A stretch of DNA of 18,200 bases from an uncultured Oscillospiraceae bacterium. Its GTDB lineage: Bacteria; Bacillota; Clostridia; Oscillospirales; Oscillospiraceae. This document shows, one piece after another, positions 1-7,302 of this stretch (position 1 is the stretch's first letter; each line of letters starts with the position of its first letter). The position numbers and the translations under genes were made by a program. The stretch spans positions 1 to 18,200 of the forward strand of contig CAKUCT010000013.1 in the NCBI GenBank assembly GCA_934643765.1. Reading direction: 5' to 3'. Under the pieces are notes generated by a model. The model was not told the origin of the DNA. It ran no database searches and was given only the letters and a program-made list of their open reading frames with translations.

Positions 1-925
1 AGATTTTCATCGCCTCGTCGCAGCGCTGACAGAACTTGCAGCCCTGCGGCAGATTCATCGGATCCGGCATCGCGCCGCGGATGACAGCCAGACGGTGCGA
101 CTCTTCCGACTCAATGTCCGGCAGGCAGTTAAAAAGGCCGATGGTGTACGGATGCTTCGCGTTTGTGAAGATCTCTTTGATCGAGCCTTGCTCCACAACG
201 CTACCGGCATAGGTCACGACGACATAATCCGCAATTTCTGCCACGATGCCGAGCGCATGCGTGATGAAAATGGTCGACGTGCCGTATTTTTCCTTCAGAC
301 CTTTCATCAGATCGAGAATCTGCGCCTGAATGGTCACGTCCAGCGCCGTCGTTGGTTCGTCGGCAATCAGAAGCTGCGGGTTGCAGGCAAGGCCCATCGC
401 GATGCACACACGCTGCTTCATGCCGCCGGAAAATTCATGCGGATAGTTTTTCATGCGCTCGCGGCGGATGCCAACCATCTCCAGAAGATCGCCCGCACGC
501 TCCATGGCGTCCTTACGCGAAAGCTTCTTGTCGTGCTGCCGCAAGACGTCTGCGATCTGCTTGCCGACCGTATAGACCGGGTTCAGGGAGGTCATCGGGT
601 TCTGGAAGATCATGGAGATCTTTGACCCGCGCAGCTCCCGCAGCTCTCGCTTGTGCATTTTATTGATGTCTTTTCCATCAAACAGAATCTCGCCCGAGGT
701 AATCACGCCGGGCGGCGACGGCACGAGGCCCAGAATGGACAAGGCCGTCGTCGTTTTGCCGGCGCCGGTCTCGCCGACCAGGCCGATGGTTTTGCCGTGA
801 GGGACGGAAAAGGTCATATGGTTGACCGCCTTGACAACGCCGTCGAATGTGCGGAACTCGATGCTCAGGTCCTTGATTTCCAGCAGCGGCTGATTTTTCG
901 CAGCGGTTTCTATTTTATCACTCAT
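1..925 (-). CDS. dppD: Dipeptide/oligopeptide ABC transporter ATPase DppD/OppD (3' end off window)
   Basis: This is one of the two cytoplasmic ATPases that normally power a DppBCDF-type importer. 308 codons are visible and the C-terminus lies beyond base 1. I see a Walker A motif (GETGAGKTT, about residues 54-62), the ABC signature FSGGMKQR, Walker B LLIADEPTTALD and the H-loop histidine in ITHALG. The usual form of that last motif is THDLG, so the residue after His is Ala here. The C-terminal family extension starts at LPQGCKFCQRC, with Cys296, Cys299 and Cys302; cysteines in this tail are characteristic of the OppD/DppD side. The start at 925 follows AGGAGG by six bases. It lies 37 bp downstream of the M20 peptidase gene and is probably in the same operon. 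The partner ATPase DppF is not visible and may follow off the left edge. Assignment to dpp rather than opp or gsi is by context only. Confidence 0.93.
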   Translation of the reverse strand, partial: MSDKIETAAKNQPLLEIKDLSIEFRTFDGVVKAVNHMTFSVPHGKTIGLVGETGAGKTTTALSILGLVPSPPGVITSGEILFDGKDINKMHKRELRELRGSKISMIFQNPMTSLNPVYTVGKQIADVLRQHDKKLSRKDAMERAGDLLEMVGIRRERMKNYPHEFSGGMKQRVCIAMGLACNPQLLIADEPTTALDVTIQAQILDLMKGLKEKYGTSTIFITHALGIVAEIADYVVVTYAGSVVEQGSIKEIFTNAKHPYTIGLFNCLPDIESEESHRLAVIRGAMPDPMNLPQGCKFCQRCDEAMKI

Positions 926-962
926 TGTTACCTCCTGACGCACGTTCATCCCCTTCTAACGT

Positions 963-2336
963 TTACTGCTTTGCGTCAGCCAGAACGTCAATCAACGCCG
1001 CGGCCATCTTGGTGCCGCAGTAGAAGCCATGCAGGCCCATGCTCTCGTTGGGCGCGTGGTTGTTCTGATCCGCGCGGGCCAGGGGGATTTCAATGACGGG
1101 AATGTGCATCTGACGATCAAAGATATAGTGCGGGCCACCGCCGCCGACGCTCGGGAACAGAACCGGCTTCTCGCCGAAGCCCATCTCAACCGCCTTGGCC
1201 GCCAAGGCGACATACGGATCGTCAATCGGCGTGCGGGCCGGGAAGTTTTCATGGAAGGTCTTGATTTCCACACCGTCGGTCCAGCCGTGCTTTGCCAGAT
1301 GCTTTTTGATCTTCTCCAGAATATCGTGTGGATCCTGGTTCGGAACCAGACGAAGGTCCATCTTCGCCGTCACCTTGTGCGGAAGGACGGTCTTGGAGCC
1401 CTCGCCCATATAGCCGCCATAGAGTCCTGCAATGTTGCAGGTCGGTTCGAAGACAATATTATAATAGTAGTTGTCTCCCGTACGGTTCTGGACAAAGTGG
1501 TCAATGCCATAGCTCTTTTTGATGCCCTCGACGTCAACGGGAATTTTCTTTGCCGTCTCGCGTTCGAGCGCATTTGGCTCGCGCACATCATCGTAATAGC
1601 CTTCGATTTTCACAAGTCCGGTCTCGTCTTTCATGCTGTGCAGAATCTCGACCATTTTCCACATCGCGCTCGGAATCGCGGGCGCGCGCATGGAGTGGGT
1701 GTCGCGGTTGGCCGCGGTAACAGTCATTTCCAGCGTCAGCATACCCTTGTGGCCCAGCAGCAAAATGGGATAGCCCATCTCGTGCATATGACCGTCGGAG
1801 TAAATGGCCGCGTCGCACTTGAGAAGCTCTTTGTGTGTGGAGATGAACTCTTCTAAGTTCTCGCTGCCGATTTCCTCTTCACCTTCAAAGAGATATTTGA
1901 TATTGATCGGGAGCTTCGGGCCGTTGATCTTGCGGTACGCTTCAACACCCTTGATGTAGGCAAACAGCTGCGCCTTATCGTCCGAGCAGCCGCGGCAGAA
2001 AATCTTGCCGTCGCGGATCACAGGCTCAAACGGATCGCTGTTCCACTCTTCAATCGGATCTGCCGGCTGCACATCATAGTGGCCGTAGACCAGCTGCGTG
2101 GGAAGCGCGGGGTCCACCAGAATGTCGCCATAGACGACCGGATGGCGCTTTGTCGGGAAAATCTGTACGTGCTCAATGCCGGCCTTCGTCATAATCCCGG
2201 CCAGCAGATTCGCGCAGTCGGTCACACCCTCGTTCGTCGTACTGATGCTTTTCTGTCGCAGGAAGGTAAACAGTTCATCGAGATAATCCTGCTTGTGCGC
2301 CTCGATGTATTCAAACACTTTGTTCAGATCGCTCAT
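963..2336 (-). CDS. M20-family metallodipeptidase (ArgE/DapE/CNDP type)
   Basis: A 457-residue cytoplasmic zinc hydrolase that probably cleaves the dipeptides or N-acyl amino acids brought in by the neighbouring transporter. The di-metal motif YGHYDVQP gives His86 and Asp88. CRGCSDDKAQ supplies the bridging Asp119; many relatives have GRGASDDKG here. FEGEEEIGS carries the catalytic Glu153 and metal ligand Glu154. HSMRAP (dimerisation/lid domain) and NNHAPNE (last metal His) follow. I chose the start at 2336 (MSDLNK) because GGAGG at 2346-2350 sits nine bases upstream and the gene then follows dppC by 16 bp. A start at 2375 would overlap the dppC end and has no ribosome site. Its position between dppC and dppD implies one transcript with the importer. 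The exact substrate cannot be read from sequence. Confidence 0.93.
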   Translation of the reverse strand: MSDLNKVFEYIEAHKQDYLDELFTFLRQKSISTTNEGVTDCANLLAGIMTKAGIEHVQIFPTKRHPVVYGDILVDPALPTQLVYGHYDVQPADPIEEWNSDPFEPVIRDGKIFCRGCSDDKAQLFAYIKGVEAYRKINGPKLPINIKYLFEGEEEIGSENLEEFISTHKELLKCDAAIYSDGHMHEMGYPILLLGHKGMLTLEMTVTAANRDTHSMRAPAIPSAMWKMVEILHSMKDETGLVKIEGYYDDVREPNALERETAKKIPVDVEGIKKSYGIDHFVQNRTGDNYYYNIVFEPTCNIAGLYGGYMGEGSKTVLPHKVTAKMDLRLVPNQDPHDILEKIKKHLAKHGWTDGVEIKTFHENFPARTPIDDPYVALAAKAVEMGFGEKPVLFPSVGGGGPHYIFDRQMHIPVIEIPLARADQNNHAPNESMGLHGFYCGTKMAAALIDVLADAKQ

Positions 2337-2352
2337 ATGGATAAACCTCCGC

Positions 2353-3291
2353 TTAGTCTTTGAGTTTGGGGTCAAGCACGTCGCGCAGACCGTCGCCGAA
2401 CAGATTCAGGCCCAGCACCAGAATCATAATGACAACACCGGTGATCGTGCAGATATGCGGCGCGATGAGAAGGAACTGACGGCCGTTGCTGAGCATGGCG
2501 CCCCATTCCGGCGTAGGCGGCTGCGCGCCGACGCCAAGGAAGCCCATGCCGGCTGTCGTAATGATGGCGTTGCCGAAGTTCAACGTCGTCAGGACAATCA
2601 GGGGCGAGATGACATTGATCATCACGTGCGAGAAAATAATCCGGCCGTTTTTTGCGCCCAGCGCGCGGGCCGCTTCCACATACTCGCTGCTGCGAATGGA
2701 AAGCGTTTCACTGCGCGAGGTGCGCGCGAAATTCGGAATTGTACAGATGCCGACAGCAATGATCGCGTTTTTCAGATCCTGGCCAAAGATACTCGTCAGC
2801 AGGATTGCCAGCAGAATCTGCGGGAAGGCCATCATCACATCCATGGCGCGCATGATGAACATCTCCAGCTTCTTGCCGAAAAAGCCCGCCACAACGCCGA
2901 GCGGCGCGCCAATCAAAAAGCCGATGGCCGCTGTGAAAAGACCGATCCACATAGAAATGCGCGCGCCGTACATCAGGCGGCTGAGCAAATCGCGGCCGCT
3001 TTCGTCGGTGCCAAGCAAGTTCTTGAGTCCAAGCTTCGCAGCAGCAGACGGCGAGAGAAGCGAATTTCCGAGATTCTGCTCATACGGGTCAAAGGGGGCC
3101 AGCTGGTTTGCGAAAATCGCAACCAGGATGAAGACAAACACGATGCAAAGGCCGATAACCGCAATCTTCCGCTTCTTGAAATTATACCATAACCGACGGA
3201 AAGAATTGCGCTTGACCACCTCGTCGTCCACAAAGTCTTCTGTATAGATACATTTTTCGTACAGATCTTCCTGTTTTACGGACTGTTCCAT
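2353..3291 (-). CDS. dppC: Peptide ABC transporter permease DppC/OppC
   Basis: One of the two inner-membrane permease subunits of the importer, 312 residues. A hydrophilic N-terminal tail of about 40 residues is followed by a first membrane helix (about 43-65), then the motif LLGTDESGRDLLSRLMYGAR, typical of DppC/OppC N-terminal domains. A BPD_transp_1 domain follows with the EAA loop YVEAARALGAKNGRIIFSHV, which contacts the ATPases. The protein ends in NLFGDGLRDVLDPKLK, the usual DppC C-terminus. The start at 3291 is supported by AGGAGG placed immediately after the dppB stop; the two genes are 13 bp apart, so translational linkage with dppB is likely. The substrate class (peptide versus nickel or glutathione) is not fixed by the permease alone. 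Confidence 0.95.
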   Translation of the reverse strand: MEQSVKQEDLYEKCIYTEDFVDDEVVKRNSFRRLWYNFKKRKIAVIGLCIVFVFILVAIFANQLAPFDPYEQNLGNSLLSPSAAAKLGLKNLLGTDESGRDLLSRLMYGARISMWIGLFTAAIGFLIGAPLGVVAGFFGKKLEMFIMRAMDVMMAFPQILLAILLTSIFGQDLKNAIIAVGICTIPNFARTSRSETLSIRSSEYVEAARALGAKNGRIIFSHVMINVISPLIVLTTLNFGNAIITTAGMGFLGVGAQPPTPEWGAMLSNGRQFLLIAPHICTITGVVIMILVLGLNLFGDGLRDVLDPKLKD

Positions 3292-3304
3292 CTTCTTCCC
3301 TCCT

Positions 3305-4225
3305 TCAGCTCAGTTTGATGCGCGGGTTGATAAAGGCGTAGAGAATGTCAATGAGCAGATTGACAAGCACAAACGCCACAGCGGTGACAAGAATTGTCGA
3401 CTGCACGACCTGATAATCGCGCGATTTGATGGCCGTGACCAGATAGTCGCCGATGCCAACCCAGCCGAAAATTTTCTCCGTCACGACGGCGCCGCCAAGC
3501 AGCGAGCCGAACTGGATGCCCATGATCGTGATGATGGAGTTGAGCGCGTTTTTCAGCGCGCAGCCGAACACGACCTTCTTTTCAGAAAAGCCGTGCGCGC
3601 GGGCGTTCAGAATGTAGTCCTGGCTGAGTACCTCAAGCATGCTCGACCGGGTCATACGCGCGATGACGGCCATACTTCTGGCCGCGACGGTAATGACCGG
3701 CAGAATCATCGCGATGTACCAGACATCCGAGGAGATTGGCAGCCAGCCAAGGTTCACGCAGAAGACCAGCATCAACATCAAGCCCAAGTAAAATGGCGGA
3801 ATGGACAGGCCGATCAACGCGATAAACATCGAAATATTGTCCCAGATCGAGTATCGCAAGTGCGCGGATATGAGTCCGAATGCGATGCCGAACAAGGAGG
3901 CAAGCGCCGTTGCAAACAGCGCCAGCTTCAGGGTATTGGGGAAGCGGGTTGCAAGGTCTGTGGCAACCGGGCGGTGTGTCTTGGTCGACGTACCGAGATC
4001 GCCCTGCAAGAGGTTTTTCACATAACGGAAATATTGGACATACAGTGGCTGGTCAAAGCCATACTTTTCGCGCACACGCTGAATGTCCTCTTCGGTGGCC
4101 ATATCGCCGGCGATCAGCTCTGCCGCGTCGCCCGGCATCATATGAACCATCATAAATACCAGAATGGAAACGGCGATCAGAACCGGTATGACACTGACGA
4201 TACGTTTCAGGATGTATTTGAGCAT
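3305..4225 (-). CDS. dppB: Peptide ABC transporter permease DppB/OppB
   Basis: The partner permease of the importer, 306 residues. It opens with the DppB signature helix (MLKYILKRIVSVIPVLIAVS) and MMPGDAAE, followed by the periplasm-side region YGFDQPLYVQYFRYVKNLLQGDLG, both standard in the family. About six membrane helices follow, with an EAA loop at NARAHGFSEKKVVFGCALKN and a C-terminal helix ending in NPRIKLS. The start at 4225 has only a weak ribosome site (AAAGG about 11 bases upstream). A large stem-loop occupies the 101 bp between this gene and the binding-protein gene, so dppB expression may be set below that of the binding protein by RNA structure. The weak site is the notable exception among the genes of this operon. 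Confidence 0.95.
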   Translation of the reverse strand: MLKYILKRIVSVIPVLIAVSILVFMMVHMMPGDAAELIAGDMATEEDIQRVREKYGFDQPLYVQYFRYVKNLLQGDLGTSTKTHRPVATDLATRFPNTLKLALFATALASLFGIAFGLISAHLRYSIWDNISMFIALIGLSIPPFYLGLMLMLVFCVNLGWLPISSDVWYIAMILPVITVAARSMAVIARMTRSSMLEVLSQDYILNARAHGFSEKKVVFGCALKNALNSIITIMGIQFGSLLGGAVVTEKIFGWVGIGDYLVTAIKSRDYQVVQSTILVTAVAFVLVNLLIDILYAFINPRIKLS

Positions 4226-4260
4226 ACAATCAACTGCCTTTCTAAGTTTCTGCGGTTGAT

Positions 4261-4304
4261 TTGAATCCAGCTGCCGCAGAAATTCTGCGGCAGCTGCGAT
4301 TCAA
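4261..4304 (-). other. Intercistronic stem-loop between binding-protein gene and dppB
   Basis: Arms at 4269-4280 and 4284-4295 are perfectly complementary (AGCTGCCGCAGA and its complement). The pairing extends through 4268/4296 and, after a single bulged base at 4297, through 4261-4267 with 4298-4304. This gives about 20 base pairs around a three-base loop. In the minus-strand transcript the T run precedes the stem and no U tract follows it, so it does not fit an intrinsic terminator for the operon. By analogy with 3'-protective hairpins after binding-protein genes, it probably stabilises the upstream mRNA segment or partly attenuates read-through into dppB. The role is inferred; the structure is read directly. 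Confidence 0.8.
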
Positions 4305-4326
4305 AAAAGCGGTATCGTACTGTCGG

Positions 4327-5952
4327 TTATCCTCTGGTCAGCCAGGCCAGATCAGCGGTCTCATTGCTGTAGATAACCAGGCCCTGCACATCGGAACGGG
4401 TCGCAACGATCTGGTTCTCATAATAGAGCGTGCCGTAATCGTACTCGTCGTTCAGAATCTGCTGTGCTTCATAGAGCATTTCGGCGCGCTCTTCCTTGGT
4501 TTCGCAATCGGAGAGCGTATTGAGGATTTCATCGACGCGCGCATTGTTGATGGCGTAGTAGTTCTGGCCGCCGTCACTCTTGGCGTGCATGAGGAAGTCG
4601 AATTCCACGTCGCCAGTGGAACTGCCCTTGCCGAGCAGGAACAGCTGCGTGCCGTCGCGATTCTTCATCTTCTGCTGGTAGGTGCCCCACTCCAGAACCT
4701 CAATCGAAGCGTTGATGCCGACCTCGGCAAGCATGTACTGCACAGCCTCGGCAATCTGACGGTCCATGGCGTAGCGGCCTTCGGGCGTGTTGAGCTTGAT
4801 GTCAAAGCCATCGGGATAGCCAGCCTCAGCCAGAAGCTCCTTGGCCTTCTCCAGATCCTGCTCGTGCGGGTCAAGATCGGTCGCCGCACAGGCGATGGCG
4901 CTGGACTCAAAGCCGCTGGGATAGGTACCGCCGACACCGCAAAGGATGTTATCGACAATTTCCTTCTTGTTGATGGCGTAGCAGATTGCCGCGCGCACAC
5001 GTGCATCGGACAGCGGCTCATAGTCCTGGTTCATCGCGATGTAAATGGTACGGTAGCCGGTTGCGGTGTTGACGGTGACGTTGTCATCGCCCTGAAGGTT
5101 CGAAACCAGCGACGGGGAAATGCCCCAGGAAATATCGCTGTCACCTGTCTTGACCATCATAACGCGGGAGGAGTCCTCCGCAACGGCCTTGACAACCAGC
5201 TTATCGGTCGTAGGCTCTTCGCCCCAGTAGTTTTCGTTCTTCACGAAGACCATCTGCACGCCCGGCTCCCAGGATTCGAGAACCATCGGACCCGTTCCGG
5301 CGGGGTGGTTGGTGTAGCCGTCGAGACCGTACTCCTCGCATGCCGTGGGGCTCATGATGGCGGTACTGTAGTTGGTCAGCGTCTGCTCAAAGATCAGGTT
5401 GCGGCCGGAGAGGTTGATCTTAACCTCGTACTCGCTGGGCGCCTCAATGGAGGTCACACCGGACAGGGCCGATGCCTTGGAAGAGCCGGTGTCGGGGTTC
5501 AGAAGGCGCTCAAAGTTATACTTGACAGCTTCGGCGTTGAAGTCTGTGCCGTCGTGGAACTTGATGCCCTCTTTGAGCTTGAAGGTCCAGCTCAGGCCAT
5601 CGTCAGACTCGGTCGAGGTTTCAACCAGCCAAGGGATGACGGTCTTGCTCTCCTTGTCCCACTTGAACAGGGTCTCATGTACCTGCAGGAGAATACGAGA
5701 GGTAGCTGCGTCTGTGCAGAAGTGCACATCCATGGTGGTCGGCTCGGTACCCATGACGAAGGTGAATTCGTTCGGGGTCGAAGCTTCGGTGGAGGAGCCG
5801 CTCTCGGTCGAAGCGGTCTCACCGGTGGTTGCGCCTGTGCTGTCGGTCGTTGCGGCAGTTTCACTGCCAGCGGTTCCGGCGTTGCTGCTGCAGCCTGCAA
5901 GAACAGACAGGAGCATCAGCGCTGCAAGCGTCAAAGCGATCAGTTTCTTCAT
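4327..5952 (-). CDS. Peptide-binding lipoprotein, SBP family 5 (DppA/OppA-like)
   Basis: The extracellular solute-binding protein of the importer, 541 residues. A signal peptide (about 1-20) ends in the lipobox LAGC with Cys21 as the lipid anchor. A Ser/Thr/Ala/Glu-rich linker follows, as is usual for Gram-positive binding lipoproteins. The SBP_bac_5 domain begins near FVMGTEPTTMDVHF and includes family-typical stretches such as WTFKLKEGIKFHDGTDFNAE, ARVRAAICYAINKKEIVDNI and AKELLAEAGYPDGF. The start at 5952 follows AGGGAG by eight bases. The gene lies 55 bp downstream of the PdxA-like gene with no convincing terminator between them, so co-transcription is likely. Ligand identity is not predictable here; dipeptides or modified peptides are the natural guess from the adjacent dipeptidase. 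Confidence 0.95.
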   Translation of the reverse strand: MKKLIALTLAALMLLSVLAGCSSNAGTAGSETAATTDSTGATTGETASTESGSSTEASTPNEFTFVMGTEPTTMDVHFCTDAATSRILLQVHETLFKWDKESKTVIPWLVETSTESDDGLSWTFKLKEGIKFHDGTDFNAEAVKYNFERLLNPDTGSSKASALSGVTSIEAPSEYEVKINLSGRNLIFEQTLTNYSTAIMSPTACEEYGLDGYTNHPAGTGPMVLESWEPGVQMVFVKNENYWGEEPTTDKLVVKAVAEDSSRVMMVKTGDSDISWGISPSLVSNLQGDDNVTVNTATGYRTIYIAMNQDYEPLSDARVRAAICYAINKKEIVDNILCGVGGTYPSGFESSAIACAATDLDPHEQDLEKAKELLAEAGYPDGFDIKLNTPEGRYAMDRQIAEAVQYMLAEVGINASIEVLEWGTYQQKMKNRDGTQLFLLGKGSSTGDVEFDFLMHAKSDGGQNYYAINNARVDEILNTLSDCETKEERAEMLYEAQQILNDEYDYGTLYYENQIVATRSDVQGLVIYSNETADLAWLTRG

Positions 5953-6007
5953 TGTTTGATCTCCCTTTCAGTTTATTCATAAAACCCTGTCGGGTTATAT
6001 GCGGTGG

Positions 6008-7021
6008 TCAGTTTGCCTTTCTGGACGCGGCCATCTTGGAGGCCATCTTCACGGCGTTTTCAAATGCGCTCGTGCTGGCCAACCCCTTGCCGGCCTTGCC
6101 ATAGGCTGTGCCGTGCGCGCAGGTGACAACCGGGTACGGCTGTCCGCCGGCGACGGTGATGCCCTGGTCAAATCCCTTGAGCTTCAGGGCAATCTGGCCC
6201 TGGTCGTGATACATCGTCACGACCGCGTCAAATTCTCCCTTGAACGCGCGGATGAAGAGAATATCACCGGAGAACGGCCCTTGTGCGTCCCAGCCCTTGG
6301 CCCGTGCCATCTCGATGGCGGGTGTGATGCTGTCAATTTCCTCGGTGCCGCAAAGCCCGTTTTCGCCGCAATGCGGGTTGAGCGCCGCGACGCCAAGCTT
6401 CGGTTTTTCAATGCCCGCGCTTCTGGCTGTGAGATAGCCAAGCTCGATGGCTCTTAAAATATGCTCCGGCGTCAGCATGCCGCTGACCGCCTTGATGGGT
6501 ACATGGCTTGTCGTTCGGACAGTCATCAAATCGCCCAGCATATTGATCTCGCCAAACGGGCCCGTGACGCCGAAAATATCTGCCATCAGGTAGTGCTCGC
6601 TTTCAAACGTGCAGCCACCCTCTTTGAGTGCCGCCTTATTGAACGGCGCGAAGGCAAAGCCGTCAATCTTTCCTTCCTTGCAGAGTCGGCACGCAAGACG
6701 GATCATCTCCACACAGGCCGCGCCGCAGTATGCAGAAGCCTTGCCCATGGTGACCTTCTCCGGATCCTGATTTTTCATGTCGAGCACCGGATAGCCGCGG
6801 TTCCAATCGGCCTGCTCGGGCGATTCGATTGTGTAATACTTGGCCTTTCCGCCAAAGGTATCGAGTCCCGCCTGGAAGATGCGCGCGTCGCCGATGATGA
6901 TCGGGCGGCAATAATCGGCATAAAAATCGGACGCCGCCAGCTTGGCCACCAGCTCCGGGCCGATTCCCGTCGCGTCGCCAAGCAGAATACCAAGCACCGG
7001 TTTCTGGTTGTTCCCTGCCAT
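6008..7021 (-). CDS. pdxA: PdxA/PdxA2-like NAD-dependent dehydrogenase, substrate site altered
   Basis: A 337-residue member of the 4-hydroxythreonine-4-phosphate dehydrogenase fold family. Family landmarks are GDATGIGPE (15-23), NPHCGENG (His217), GTEEID, and YHDQGQIALK (His272, Lys280). His173 in TSHVP, His217 and His272 match the three metal-binding histidines of E. coli PdxA. By alignment from memory, several substrate contacts differ: the GHT motif is EHY (His143-Tyr144), the Asn and Arg of the C-terminal loop are Thr289 and Val298, and DHGTA is AHGTA. A true vitamin B6 role is therefore doubtful and the symbol marks only the family. No kinase of the DUF1537 type, the usual PdxA2 partner, is seen. 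The start at 7021 follows AGGAGG by about ten bases; the frame stays open to 7237, but that part lacks family similarity. It is the first gene of the dpp operon. Confidence 0.85.
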   Translation of the reverse strand: MAGNNQKPVLGILLGDATGIGPELVAKLAASDFYADYCRPIIIGDARIFQAGLDTFGGKAKYYTIESPEQADWNRGYPVLDMKNQDPEKVTMGKASAYCGAACVEMIRLACRLCKEGKIDGFAFAPFNKAALKEGGCTFESEHYLMADIFGVTGPFGEINMLGDLMTVRTTSHVPIKAVSGMLTPEHILRAIELGYLTARSAGIEKPKLGVAALNPHCGENGLCGTEEIDSITPAIEMARAKGWDAQGPFSGDILFIRAFKGEFDAVVTMYHDQGQIALKLKGFDQGITVAGGQPYPVVTCAHGTAYGKAGKGLASTSAFENAVKMASKMAASRKAN

Positions 7022-7107
7022 CTGAAAACTTCCTCCTGTCAAATCATTTCCTGTGCCCGGCGGGCCATCGCCTCGTCCGTTCTGGCAGCCGGGCTGCGTT
7101 TGAACCA

Positions 7108-7116
7108 ATTTTAACA
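7108..7116 (-). promoter_or_regulatory. Candidate extended -10 promoter for the PdxA-dpp operon
   Basis: On the minus strand the sequence reads TGTTAAAAT, an extended -10 (TGn plus TAAAAT at 7108-7113). No good -35 hexamer lies 16-18 bases upstream, so the call depends on the TG extension. It would give a leader of roughly 80 bases before the PdxA-like start at 7021. Confidence 0.4.
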
Positions 7117-7167
7117 AAGTGTGAACGAAAATCCTATTGTTACGCAGACCGAAAAAGGCATCGCCTG

Positions 7168-7197
7168 ATTCGTTCATTTCCGTCCGGAGAAACGAAT
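7168..7197. repeat. Inverted repeat in the pdxA / orphan membrane gene intergenic region
   Basis: ATTCGTT at 7168-7174 and AACGAAT at 7191-7197 form perfect 7-base arms with a 16-base spacer (centre-to-centre 23 bases, about two helical turns). A further AACGAA lies at 7124-7129. The arrangement fits a dimeric regulator site between two divergent genes, but no binding protein can be named. Confidence 0.4.
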
Positions 7198-7230
7198 TTT
7201 CAAAGGCTCCGCGACTGAGAGACAAAGCGC

Positions 7231-7259
7231 TGGACAAATCAAATTTTTTGTGTTATTTT
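7231..7259 (+). promoter_or_regulatory. Candidate promoter for the orphan membrane-protein gene
   Basis: TGGACA at 7231-7236 and TATTTT at 7254-7259 are separated by 17 bases, a reasonable housekeeping-sigma pair. Transcription would begin near 7266, about 37 bases before the start codon at 7303. Confidence 0.5.
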
Positions 7260-7302
7260 GGATTTATCTGCGAAATGCGTCGCTCAGCAAGGAGATGACG
7301 AT

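Noticed and set aside
1029..1856. Plus-strand open frame of 275 codons
   Set aside because: Antisense to the M20 dipeptidase, with no recognisable domain or ribosome site.
4261..5982. Plus-strand open frame of 573 codons
   Set aside because: It is antisense to the binding-lipoprotein gene and arises from strong third-position GC bias; no family similarity and no ribosome site.
5983..5996. Small hairpin AACCC/GGGTT between the PdxA-like gene and the binding-protein gene as a terminator
   Set aside because: Only five base pairs with a short T run; too weak to separate the two genes, so the operon reading was kept.
6008..7021. Reading the PdxA-like gene as evidence for vitamin B6 synthesis here
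   Set aside because: No other pyridoxal biosynthesis gene is present and the substrate residues differ from true PdxA.
7022..7237. N-terminal extension of the PdxA-like protein by 72 codons
   Set aside because: Family similarity begins just after the ATG at 7021, which has AGGAGG; the extension covers promoter-like sequence and repeats.
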